From Pelodera strongyloides (taxonomy: Eukaryota; Nematoda; Chromadorea; Rhabditida; Rhabditidae): 64,000 nucleotides of DNA. Positions within the stretch are counted from its first letter, which is position 1. Each line of letters begins with the position of its first letter. Where the stretch lies: assembly GCA_036852015.1 (NCBI GenBank), contig JAANDG010000064.1:124001-188000 (forward strand), in the 5' to 3' direction. The notes under the pieces were generated by a model. That model was not told the DNA's origin. It saw only the letters and a program-made list of their open reading frames with translations, and searched no databases. The position numbers and the translations under genes are program-made. Of this stretch, positions 45,928 through 56,546 are shown piece by piece.

Positions 45928-46437
45928 AGCATGTCAGTAGTGTTGCATAGTATGAGGATTGTTCAAGAAATTAGATGAGTGGCACTTGATTGTGAGTTTT
46001 GACTTACCTACAACGTGAAACTTTGTGTGGTGGGCCGCGCGAAAAATGCCGGTGTGCGGCACGCTGAAAAGTGTCGCGCCCAGGCACGGTCGCGCACCTA
46101 ATAATAGGCCCAGAGCGCGGACGCGACGCCCACAAAATTTCCTCGCCTCAGTGTACTGTACACCTCCGGAGTCCGAAGGACCAAGTCAAAAATTTTCCGG
46201 GTAAACTTGATTCTCTGACAAAAATCTTGCCCAGTACACGATTTTACACTGAACGTCACTAAAGGAGGAAATTAAAAGCACGTGGCAAATACGTTTCATA
46301 AGGTTCTTATTACTCTGCTAAATGATCCTATTTCGTTATCTCGAGTATTGAATGAATGTGAAAACAATTGTTTTAATCATCTTATACATGTTTTAACCGC
46401 ACAATAGTGAGCCATTCCAAGTGTATATCTTTTTATA

Positions 46438-46712
46438 TAATGGGGTTTCCAAGTATGCCAAAAACCGTGTGTTTTCCTTCCAAGTATCAATTGCAAAATA
46501 GTGTGCCAATCTACCGTAATTTTGCGTAATTTTGACACATCCGCATTATAGAAACTCCGCCATCAAAGCTAATTATTTGTTGAACAAATGGTCCCGTGGC
46601 GATCGGTCGTAAAAACTGCCTGTAGATATGCTCGTGTAGTGCCAAACTACGGAACAAAAATTGTTTCTATACTTGGAAGGAAAATCGGCCATACATGGAA
46701 ACCCCATAAAAG
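46438..46712. repeat. foldback, TGGGGTTTCCAAGTATG ends
   Basis: ATGGGGTTTCCAAGTATG faces CATACATGGAAACCCCAT, and inner TTTTCCTTCCAAGTAT faces ATACTTGGAAGGAAAA. Half copies occur at about 26208 and 13290-13360. Confidence 0.75.
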
Positions 46713-47423
46713 AGTAACTGTAGCCTAATTTGCATACCGATGTGCGTTACGAAATGCAAATTTCGTGTTCGGGTATAAAAAGAGTTTCGCAGCTCAATAT
46801 CGATGTATGATGTATGCATATGCAATTGTTTCCTATTATGCGAATTTCTTAAGATACATTTGAAACTTTGTATATAAGTATGTCCATGCTAAACCAATCA
46901 TATTCCATGTAAGTCGCCGCAGGCGGCGTGAGCCGACTGATACATAATACTCATTGAAAGTCCAGTAATTCATAAGCCAGCAAACACTGCTAAATGTTAC
47001 CAAATCTTTTCGCAACTGCTCAATCGCAACTGATTACCGATACCAAGTAAATTGGGAAAATTCGTTTCTAACTACAGTAGTGCTTATCCTAATTGAAAAG
47101 CTTGCAAAAAAAAGCAGATGTCGCTGCAAAAAACCGCAACATTTGCAATTCGCAAGTCATTAACTATACAACAAAATAAATGTGACTTAAACAATATAAT
47201 AGAGGAACTAAGGAACGCGCATAATTCTAACCTCTGACGTAGCTGCATTTTAATTTGAGAAAAACGCGAGGCGGATGCGAACAAAAGGGGGATTTGCATT
47301 ACATTAGCGGTGCAATGAAAACCAAGGCAAAATTGAGAGGATGGAGCTGGCTTCCTGATCTTGACCTTAGAAATTAGAAGTCACAAAGCTTTCAAATCCG
47401 AGAATGAATCTTGAAGCGAAATG

Positions 47424-47500
47424 GAGCCATGGCTAAGTGGTTGTACTCTAGCTTTTGGCGCGGTTGATCCCGGGCTCGATCCCCGTGGCGACCAACTATT
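47424..47500 (+). other. tRNA-like sequence
   Basis: A box TGGCTAAGTGG and B box GGCTCGATCCC, with a T-arm that pairs at four of five positions. The acceptor ends (GGAGCCA and GGCGACC) do not pair, so this is likely a pseudo-tRNA or SINE part. Confidence 0.5.
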
Positions 47501-47667
47501 TTCAAATACTAGCCGGTTTTTGAAACGCATCATGGACAACTTCATTCGAATGCAGCATCTAAATTAGAATAAAAAAACGCGCAAATTCGAGCACATTAGA
47601 TAAATGCGTAAGAATACAAACATCCACGATGCGTTGCAAAAACCGGCCGGTATTTCGCTTTAATATT

Positions 47668-47772
47668 AGAACGTTTGCAAATAGCGTATCATTTTGTGGA
47701 TCAAAGAGTGAGCAGCATGCTTTCATACATCTACATTTTTGTAGAAAAGAGAAAAGAGGCGCCGCTACGCCC
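47668..47772. repeat. 105 bp dispersed repeat, inverted copy at 51941-52040
   Basis: Contains GTTTGCAAATAGCGTATC and AGAAAAGAGAAAAGAGGCGC; the reverse complement of both is found in the same order at 51941-52040. Confidence 0.8.
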
Positions 47773-48553
47773 TTGCGCACTAAAATTTCGCGGCTGTAAT
47801 CCACTCTGCCCATTTCCCCAGCTATCCCTTTTTGACAATTTTTCTGTGTTTTTTTTTTACAATTTTCAAACATTTCAAACCAGTCGGCTCACGCAGCCTG
47901 AGGCGAAATACATGGAAAAATGATTGCTTTAGCATGGGCATACTCATATACAATGTTTCAAACGTATCATAAGAAATTCACATAATAGGAAACAATTGCG
48001 GAGAAGTCTACCCCAACAAGGACGATAAGAAGAAGCAGCTTCATGATGGGGGACGACAGAGGAATTGAAGTAGAAGAAGATTCTCTCCATGAATAAATAG
48101 CAGAAAACGCAGACAAAACAATCGAATACAAAGCAAAGTGTAGAAGTTGAATCACCCTTTCATTCCATGGGATCTTGTCGCCCTTTTAAAGTTTAAAGGG
48201 AATATGTAAGCCCTTTTTGAAGTTATGCTGTATTAATAGAATGCGTGTTCCCCATTAAGGAAACAACAACGAAAATTGTTAAAAGTTTTCCAGTTAAAAG
48301 AAAATGATTCTCACTGTTCAAGTTTTCCATAGTAAACACGTTTACTGAAACCATGGCGTACCCGACAGCCGACAGTTCTGATGGAGCAAATTTCAATTTA
48401 CGTAATGTACATATCAGTAAATAGCATTTTTTACATATTCGGTCGTCTATTTAATGTATGTCTGGTATGGGTATGGAAACGCCAGTGTTTTTTTTTTTTG
48501 GGGCATTTTGACTGCATACATTTTCGCTTTAATGAGAAACACGAAGAGCTATC

Positions 48554-48559
48554 TTTATT
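48554..48559 (-). terminator. candidate poly(A) signal of secreted-protein gene
   Basis: AATAAA on the minus strand, 57 bases beyond the stop at 48617. Confidence 0.5.
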
Positions 48560-48616
48560 ACTTTACAATACTAAAGTGAGCAACGACAACCAGCAGATAT
48601 ACATAATTGTTTGGAT

Positions 48617-49839
48617 TCAGCAGTGGAGTTTCGGTCTGAGCTCTAGGGGGATAGGGCCTAGTAGATGAACCAAGAACTCCTCGTAGACGTTTTCACTAAA
48701 AAACTGTTGGGCCGCGTTGCACCACAGGCGTTTTCGCCCACACAATTCCCCGAGTGCAACGTTCTTCACGATCGTGAACCTATTCACAGGATGACGAGCC
48801 TGCAAGTTTCTTTTCTCTTTTCTTCTTATTGGTGAACCGTTTCTTCCATTTTGGCAGATAATAATAAAGCCTATATGAGCAGGAACGGAAAAAGCAAATA
48901 TCCCTTTCTCTCACTTACTCTTTCTCCTAACCTTTATGCGTGCGAGAAGCTCGTCATCTGTCTCCTCCGCGTCAAGAAATTTGAAATAATATCCACTGAC
49001 AACCTTAAATAGTTGTGATATTAGAAATTAAAGTTTTACGCCTGGAAAAGGAGAGGCAAATGATGATTTGAACGGCGTCTTACTCCCGCCACTACGCTAA
49101 TCACGCGATAATTGAGTTATCTGCTTCATTTGCATGCGAGCGTAGTGAGAAAACACTGTTTACGAGCCGATTTCATGGCTCTTTGACGGCTACGGAAGTC
49201 GGAATACATTAAGGAGTAACTTGCGCAGGCTCTAGCTCGGCGCTCGGCAAGACTCGATTTTTCTCACTAACCCTTTGCACACCATTTCGCATCTCTAGCG
49301 CTTAGGACGATAAAAAGAGGGGGGGGGGGGGGTAATTTTTCCCCGGAGCGGAACTTTAAAACGAAATGGTACCCACTTTCTTTTAAAGCGAAATACTGGC
49401 CCTTTTTGAAACACATCGCAGACACCAGCATTAGTATGCAGCGTGTGCAAACGAACGTGAATTGGAATAAAAAATCGAGCAAAATCGAGTAAATTTGCAT
49501 ACGCTGACGCTGCATACTAATGAATTTGTGCACAATATGTTGCAAATTAGACTTTTCAGTTAGACTTTTTTTTAACTAAAAATCTCCAAAATGGGCACCA
49601 TTTCGCTTTAAGGTTGACTCTCTCTCTTTATATATATCTCTCTCTATCTCTCTCTCTTTCTCTCTTACCTTTTGAACGGTCGGGGGTGGCTTGCATTGCC
49701 CTCCTACTCCTCGCCATTCGCATCGCAAATGAACACAGTTAGAAGCATCCATGAATATTTGGTAAAAAGTTGGAGCGGCGCCAAAAAAAGCAGAAGTAAG
49801 AGAAAGAGTCAGAAGCAGCAACAGCGATAGTTGCCCCAT
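48617..49839 (-). CDS. small secreted protein of unknown family
   Basis: Not recognised. Three exons, 49839-49669, 49003-48932, 48799-48617, all in phase 0 with good borders, give 141 aa. The protein starts MGQLSLLLLLTLSLTSAFFG, a clear signal peptide. The mature part of about 120 residues holds six cysteines (NCVHLRC, GGQCKPPP, GELC, LWCNAA and the last residue), enough for three disulfides. Other landmarks are SGYYFKFLDAEETDDELL, RHPVNRFTIVKNVALGELC and a Pro/Leu-rich end LLGPIPLELRPKLHC. An upstream in-frame ATG at 49872 would add MWIAGNRSVWA, but the chosen start places the hydrophobic stretch at the terminus. Secretion is inferred from the leader; the function is unknown. No neighbour suggests a role. 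Confidence 0.7.
49383..49611. repeat. diverged palindromic MITE, type A
   Basis: TTAAAGCGAAATACTGGCC at the left and TTTCGCTTTAA at the right, about 229 bp with altered inner arms, in the first intron of the secreted-protein gene. A CT microsatellite follows at about 49616-49665. Confidence 0.6.
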
Positions 49840-50571
49840 CGCCCAAACTGATCTGTTTCCAGCTATCCACATCTAGGCGGGGGATCATAACTTTTCCGTT
49901 CCTCATTTGACCTTCTTTCTTTCTCTCTCGCTTTCTCAGTAACTCTCTCGGTCCAGAATGGAAGGCACACACGTCTATCACGAGCTGCCGAAGGTGATGA
50001 TGTACTGCGATGAGGGATGATGTACTGCGATGATAAGAAACGACGGAGCGATAAAAGTCCTGATGAGTGAACGAGGCGCCTGTGTCAGATTGTGCGCTTG
50101 ATAAGAGATGAGGAAGTACTCCTTGTAGCAGATTGTAAGGGCTAACTGTTAGAAGGTAAAAAGTCAATGCTAGAGCCAACTGAACTCGGTGGAGCATCGG
50201 CTTGATATTGAGCGTGTGGTTGAGGTCTAGGAAGAAAATAATTTTCTTTAATAAACTTCCAGTTGTCACTTGAATCAGCGTTGTATCTCTTTGATGATTT
50301 ATAGTGAATCCTTGATAAAAAGCATCAGAACACAATAAATGTCTCTGTAAGCTATGGTATCACTAGTTTGTCAGTTAAAAGGTCAAATGTTAAAGCTAGG
50401 ACTGTTCTTCAGGGCCCCGAAAAGGTCACTGCAGTCCGCTGGTGTACCGAAGTAGGGCGCTCCAGAGAATAGGCCATCTTTGATTACGCAATGGGTACCC
50501 ATCCCTGATGCTGATCCAAGAAACCTTCCCAAGTTTCTACCTGGTACCGTTTTTACCACCCGGTCAGAACA

Positions 50572-50650
50572 ACCAGCCGCGGGAAGTGAACCCCGGTCGT
50601 GTGTGTGGTGAGTAGCAGCGCTAGCCAATACACCACCTAAATCACCGGCT
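50572..50650 (-). other. tRNA-like sequence
   Basis: On the minus strand the A box TGGTGTATTGGCTAGCGCTG and B-box-like GGGGTTCACTTCCC are about 40 bases apart. No clean acceptor stem. Confidence 0.4.
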
Positions 50651-50832
50651 GCAGTCAAATCCGAAGATTTTTTCGTCAACAATTCCAGCAATCCTCGTGT
50701 TGCAGTATAGTCAACATCATTGAGTCATGTCATATTTTTGTCAACTTCAACCAATTTATTACCTATGGTATAGTTTTTAGTCTGTTTATCAAATCGCAAG
50801 AAGCATCCTGCATTAATTTTATCACTATTGTC

Positions 50833-51229
50833 TTAAAGGGACAGGCCCATCAAAGTAAACCTATATTTACGATACGTCCATAGTGACTATCAAGCATTTT
50901 TATTACAATATATACAAACTAAATTTCACATTTATTTGCCATGGAAAACTTTTTTCCGATGCGCTCAGCTCAAATGTATACCATAAAGCCGCAAATATCC
51001 TTGTCGTCAATGCAAATTTATCGTGAAATTATAATGCGATTAAAATTTGCATATATAGCTTTGAAATCTGCAGTTTTATGGTATACATATGCGTTGAGCG
51101 CATTGAAAAAAAGTTGTCTAGGGCGAATAATGGTGAAATTTAGTTTGTATATATTGTAATAAAAATGCTTGATAGTCATTATGAACGTATCGTAAATATA
51201 GGTTTATTTTGATGGGCCTGTCCCTTTAA
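50833..51229. repeat. TTAA-ended palindromic element, type D
   Basis: 397 bp copy of the element at 1210-1594, with TTAAAGGGACAGGCCCATCA at one end and its complement at the other; the two ends match better here than in the first copy. Confidence 0.85.
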
Positions 51230-51782
51230 AGGTAAAAAACAATCAAATTGCTAAATCCTAATGTTTTGAGTTTTCTACTAGATGGGGAATCAGATGGTTT
51301 GATTGAAAGTTTATTTGGAGTATTTGTATTATTATCCTTGGGTAAGGAATTAAAAGTGGAATTATTGTTTTTGAAACTGTTCAAAGTTTCAACGATTTTT
51401 TTTCTTCGATTATTAACATAAGATTTTCTTCGCTAATAACGTATGTGGTTGGGCAATGTATCAAAAGTTGCCTACGGGAGGTTTTCAATTTGAAGATACT
51501 CAACAGTTGACGAAATCAATGATAGAAGTCAAATATGTACCGACCCAATTGAGAAATATATTGCGTACAGCGCAGTATGCGTACAGTAAAATATGCAGTA
51601 TGCGTATGAGAATGCAGTATGCGTAAACGGCTTATTGTTAGGTAAAGGATAGATTTTTGAAGTAGATTTAGAATCACTTAAAGTATTGCATAATAGATAC
51701 AAAATAATTTTCCACTGTGTCCAGAAAACATAAAAATAGGTAAACAAATCGTGAAAAAGTTATGTAACACTCTATTTGATAA

Positions 51783-51938
51783 GGTGTAATATGTAATACA
51801 TTATGAAAACTTAATGCGGTGCCTTGGACTAGTACTTAAGCTAAAGAAAATTCACAGAGGAGGGAGGGAGGAGTATGCGGGATAAGAGCCGCGCAATTGG
51901 CACCGCATTAAGTTTTCATAATGGATTACATATTACAC
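51783..51938. repeat. foldback hairpin
   Basis: GGTGTAATATGTAATACATT and AACTTAATGCGGTGCC face near-exact complements GGCACCGCATTAAGTT and AATGGATTACATATTACACC, with a purine-rich loop. Confidence 0.85.
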
Positions 51939-51940
51939 CA

Positions 51941-52040
51941 GCGTAGCGGCGCCTCTTTTCTCTTTTCTACAAACATGTAGATGTATGATAGATGCTCACT
52001 CTTTGATCCACAAAAAGATACGCAATTTGCAAACGTTCCA
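51941..52040. repeat. dispersed repeat, inverted copy of 47668-47772
   Basis: Starts 2-3 bases after the foldback and contains GCGCCTCTTTTCTCTTTTCT and GATACGCAATTTGCAAACGT. Confidence 0.75.
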
Positions 52041-52246
52041 ATGTTACAGTACTCTGCACAAAGGCCAGCTCAAGTCAGCGGCAAATATGTGAGAAAAAAT
52101 ATTGGAAAACTTTTTAACAACAACTAAAATATGAATTCTGTGCAATGGTTTCAACGAAAACATCAAACAAAGGTTCAACTCTATTTTCAAGCGCTAAGTC
52201 AGCAAACCAACAAAAGCAGGAACGCTAGCGCTTACGTGTCTCTCTC

Positions 52247-52402
52247 AATAGCCCGTATTCTCAGGACGACGGAAAATTTTCCGTTGGGGAACTTATTTGT
52301 ATGCAAATTTCTCGACTATGTGTAGACTACATGGAGGAAAAATTTGCATACTAATGAGTTTCCCAACGGAACATTTCCGTCGTCCCGGGAATACGGGCTA
52401 AT
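52247..52402. repeat. foldback hairpin, TAGCCCGTATTC ends
   Basis: TAGCCCGTATTCTCAGGACG faces CGTCCCGGGAATACGGGCTA; inner arms GACGGAAAATTTTCCGTTGG and their partner extend the stem to about 55 bases each side. Confidence 0.85.
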
Positions 52403-52408
52403 AAAGCT

Positions 52409-52586
52409 TTAAAAGCGAAATATTAGCCCCTTTTTTGATACACATCGAGTTCACCAGTATGCAGCGTATGCAAATTTACTCGATTTTGCTCGATTATTTA
52501 TTCTAATTCACGTTCATTTGCATACGCTGCATACTATTGCATTTGTCCACGATACGTTGCAAAAACCGACCAGTATTTCGCTTTAA
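52409..52586. repeat. TTAA-ended palindromic MITE, type A
   Basis: TTAAAAGCGAAATATTAGCC at the left, GACCAGTATTTCGCTTTAA at the right; inner arm ATGCAGCGTATGCAAAT pairs with ATTTGCATACGCTGCAT. Confidence 0.75.
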
Positions 52587-53790
52587 AAAAAATATTTTGC
52601 CAAATCCTTTGTAATTGAACTTGAAAGTTGCGGCCGTTCTTTTTTGTTCGTCAGCAACACAATCAGTGGTCTATTGTAATAGAACACCAAAAATGTTTGG
52701 GGAAAAAGTTCAACAAATATCACGAGGGAAAAGGCTGCGCAAAATAAACTGGGGTTAAGAAATTAGGCATTGCTTAGTGTTTACAGGGAATAAACTCGGA
52801 TCACCGGTTAATGTAATTAAATCCGGATCCCGAACCTTTTAGTGCTGAATCTGAAGTGTGAAGTGTGCATGACAATTTTAAACAAAACTCCAAAGTGACT
52901 TACATTCGTTTTCACAGCTAACTTACCTACGTAACTTACGTATTTCGTACTGGTTTTTTGGAGACAAAGAAATGAAAAAAAGAAAAAAGAAAGAGAATAA
53001 GCAGGTACATCAAGGAAACGAATTTATAATAAGGGAGAACTAACTATTATTACCGATAAAAACTAGTACTAAAGATAAAAAGTAATAACCTCGATCCATT
53101 AGTGTGTTTATGCGAAAAGTTTATGCGGTAAAGTCCGCTAGTTATGTATCAGTTGACGTCAGCACGTAGCTTTAGTGGCCCTCGTTAAAGCCAGCAGTTT
53201 ACATGGCATATGTTATGTCAATGTGTATTATGTGCCGAAAGTTATTTTAGGCAATGAACTTTATGACAAAGGATTATAGTAACTTGTTCTAAAGGATACT
53301 TCCAAAAAATTTTCCAATCATGTTAGAAAAGAGAAGAGTAAAATAAACAGCAAGGAAATTTGAAACAATCGGAGACATAAACGGAAAAGTAAAACAATGA
53401 GTAAAAAGTAGAAAGTATCACTCACACAAGGTATAGCTCTAGCTGTAAAATTCTAAGGTATAGCTCTGGGAGTCGGCTTCTTTGCAGAGCTATGGGGTCA
53501 AATTATGAACACGCGACAAATACGTTTCATAAAGGGAATATTAGTCAACCAAACCAAACGACACTACTTTGTTAGGTCGGTTCCGGTTGTGCCCTGCGGA
53601 AACAAGTATTTTTTTATCACCGTAGATATATTTTTTATCTGCAGCGCTTACTCCCATTCCCAAATTTATAGCAGATACAAATCGTTACATGGAAAATCAG
53701 GATTTCATAAACTAACAACCACTTTTAAATTTACTGTTCAATCGCAAGTGATAAAGCCATAAAAAAATTTAGAAGCACGTCTCTGGAGCC

Positions 53791-53912
53791 ATATTCACCA
53801 TTCAATTCCCCGAGAGGGAACTCCTGTCTTTTCCCTGCGTCTCTCACGTTAGAAGACCATTTTCTGTCCTCAGGGAATATTTCCCCGGGGGAATCGAGTG
53901 GTGAATATGGCT
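53791..53912. repeat. foldback hairpin, GCCATATTCACCA ends
   Basis: AGCCATATTCACCATTCAAT at the left faces CGAGTGGTGAATATGGCT at the right; inner CCCCGAGAGGGAA faces TTCCCCGGGGG. Terminal words resemble those of 8571-8705. Confidence 0.75.
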
Positions 53913-54555
53913 TGGGGGGGGGGGGAGTAATCTTTGTCAGATTCACAGCTCAGAAAAAATTCTAATGTATTGTACTAGAGGAATACTAGTGTTTGTTTAC
54001 GTAAACTAGGCTATCTCTAAAACTCAGCCATCTGACCCGTTAATTGGCATATAAATCTTGTTTTGAAATCGCTGCAAGCTAAACAACGTAAATATAGAAC
54101 TTAGTTGTTTATTGTATTTGCAACATTTAGTGCAAGGAACAGGTGACTTTTCTGTAAAGAGTTATAAATAAGCTGCGTAGATGTGAAAAGAACAGTGTTC
54201 TAATTATTTTTAAAGCGTTATGGCACGCTTGAGAGGGAGAATAGAGAGCGAGCCTGACCTTTAGTACAGTTTTCATGTATATAAAATTAAAATTAAAATA
54301 ACAAATGGGTGAGAGTAAAAAAACATATGTGTGATGTAGAGGGAAGTTGCTCACCGAGGAAAAAAACTGCAAATTTTAGGTGAAAAAAACCTTACCTTTT
54401 GAAAGATTGTTGCCCATCATTGTATAAAGTTTTCGTTTTCTAATAAATGTTCTTCATCCGAGGCCATCATCAAGGACAACATCTACAAAAACATAACATA
54501 ATCACATAGTTATCACAGGGGCAAACTATTGTATCACATCGCATCCCCTACAGCT

Positions 54556-54715
54556 TGAAAGAGGAATAACATCCGGTTTTTAGAACAGATTTTGGATAAC
54601 TGCATTCCCATGCAACTTAGGTAAATGAGTAAAAAAACATCGACCCAACTTAGTATGAGTATATAACAATGCAAGTGTCCAGCACACGTTTCAAAAGCCG
54701 GCTGTTATTTCGCTT
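54556..54715. repeat. palindromic MITE, type C
   Basis: GAAAGAGGAATAACATCCGG at the left and CCGGCTGTTATTTCGCTTT at the right. Confidence 0.6.
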
Positions 54716-55775
54716 TGCATGAAGTGTGTAGCTCCCCCTTAAACTAGCGCACAAATAGTCATAACTAAGCCTTTGCAAAGCACATTAATTCAATCCGCGC
54801 GAGCCTCTTTTGTTCCAAAACATTCCCTCCAAATTATGCTCATTCGCATCCGTGTTCGGGAACGCTTTAAAAAGTGCGCAAGCTGCTCAAAAAGTGCGCT
54901 AACACAATATAGCTTGCGCGTTATTGGTCAGCTGCGCTATATAGTCCATTAGCAATAGCTCCGTCACTAGTTAGTGTGTAATTAATAAATTCATCAATTG
55001 ACTTATAAATTCATAAATTCAATGAGGAATGGTTCATCATATACGAATTTGAGGGTTACAAATTGAATCTAAAAGTCTAAACCCAATTATACCAGAGAAA
55101 CAAATAGTGCGAAGAAGTTATTAATCCTATAAATTAATCAATCGATTATTATTTAAACAATTCATGACTTTTTTTAAAGTAAACCATGCTTAATTTTGAG
55201 TTTTCCTTCGCAGCATTGTTCTCTTTCACGTAAGGAAATTTTTAACAATATATTTGGCCTTTATAGTTGTTTGAAAAATGAAGAAATTTACATAACTCCT
55301 ATAGAGCGTTGTACGAGGAAAAATAATACAGTAAACCAGGACGGAGAGGCTCTTAAACTACAATAATCTTTCAGCTATTGTGTGTTAACTTCTCACTGTA
55401 TAGCCGTTATAAAGCCCAGACATTCGTCGCATTCTCATATACTCTCAGTAACTGTAAGCTTTTTCTCACACGCGTAATAGTCAGACGTTTGGGTTTGTTT
55501 ATGCTTATAATAGGAGGCGGGAACGGCTAGCGCGAAGCGCTAACAACTTTGGGGTTCCTCTCTCTCTCTCTTTCTCTCTGTTTCTCCCTCTGTGTCTATC
55601 TCTCTTTCTCTCTCTCTCCCTCTATGTCTCTCTCTCTTTTTCCTTCACTCTCTATTCTCTCCATTTCCTTATAGCTTGTAAATCACATATTTCCCTTGAA
55701 ATACTCTCTTTCTCTGAGTCTCCTGCTCTATCTCAAGAGTGCTTTATAAGGCTCTGCTCGGATCAACCAAAGCCT

Positions 55776-56454
55776 ATGTACGGTGTCATACACCAACAAC
55801 ATCGCCTAATGCGCCAATTTCTATTCTACACCGTAGCAATTACCGTAGTCACAGCTATTCCTATTGGTAAGTTTATTGTTGTAGATCGTTGTATGATCTG
55901 GTTGCGGGCCCGTGACAATGGAACTCGCAGAATTAACCCCATATGCCTATGCTGATATATTTGGTGTGCAGCGTATTCTGATGAGTTCGTTTTTATTTAG
56001 ATAACGGCGTAGAAGGCGAGCCCGAGATCGAATGTGGACCAACTTCGATTACTATTAACTTCAACACAAGAAACCCCTTCGAGGGTCATGTCTACGTAAA
56101 AGGACTCTATGATCAACCGGGGTGTAGGAATGACGAGGGAGGCAGACAGGTAAGGAATAGGAATAGTGCACTACATCGAGAGGGTTCAGAGAGCGAGAGA
56201 GAGACAAAAAAGTGTGTTCAAACCCCTAACCAGTCGCAAAATGATTCAGGTGGCTGGAATCGAACTTCCGTTCGACTCGTGCAACGTGGCCCGCACGCGT
56301 TCGCTCAACCCTCGAGGAGTTTTTGTGACGAGCACAGTGGTTATCTCATTTCACCCACAATTTGTAACAAAGGTAACGAGGAAATTTAGACATTGCTAAT
56401 ATTATTTGCTAATATTACTAACAATATTAGACATAATATTATTTGCTAATCTAC

Positions 56455-56546
<92 letters not shown>

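Larger units (their letters stand above)
46822..48000. repeat. composite element with 118 bp inverted arms
   Basis: The left arm 46822-46939 and right arm 47881-48000 are reverse complements with roughly 90% identity by eye (GCAATTGTTTCCTATTATG ... GTGAGCCGACTG). The roughly 0.94 kb between them contains a tRNA-like sequence, a type A MITE (about 47506-47663) and a 105 bp dispersed repeat (47668-47772). Confidence 0.8.
45650..48553. other. intergenic, repeats only
   Basis: Between the asparaginase-like gene and the 3' end of the secreted-protein gene. It holds a type A element, a GC-rich block (about 46025-46140), a foldback (46438-46712), and a composite inverted repeat (46822-48000) with a tRNA-like sequence and a type A element inside. 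No gene seen. Confidence 0.6.
49840..55775. other. intergenic, repeats only
   Basis: No supported gene over about 5.9 kb. Contents: tRNA-like sequence (about 50572-50650), type D element (50833-51229), minisatellite with CAGTATGCGTA words (about 51567-51625), foldback (51783-51938), dispersed repeat (51941-52040), foldback (52247-52402), type A element (52409-52586), foldback (53791-53912), type C element (about 54556-54715) and CT microsatellite (about 55558-55640). Confidence 0.6.

Noticed and set aside
47967..48048. Minus-strand MKLLLLIVLVG, a signal-peptide-like start
   Set aside because: Overlaps the arm of a composite repeat and no continuing exon is seen.
49739..50335. 198-residue minus-strand ORF, the longest in the window
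   Set aside because: Different frame from the secreted-protein gene it overlaps, no splice or family support, ends in low-complexity sequence.
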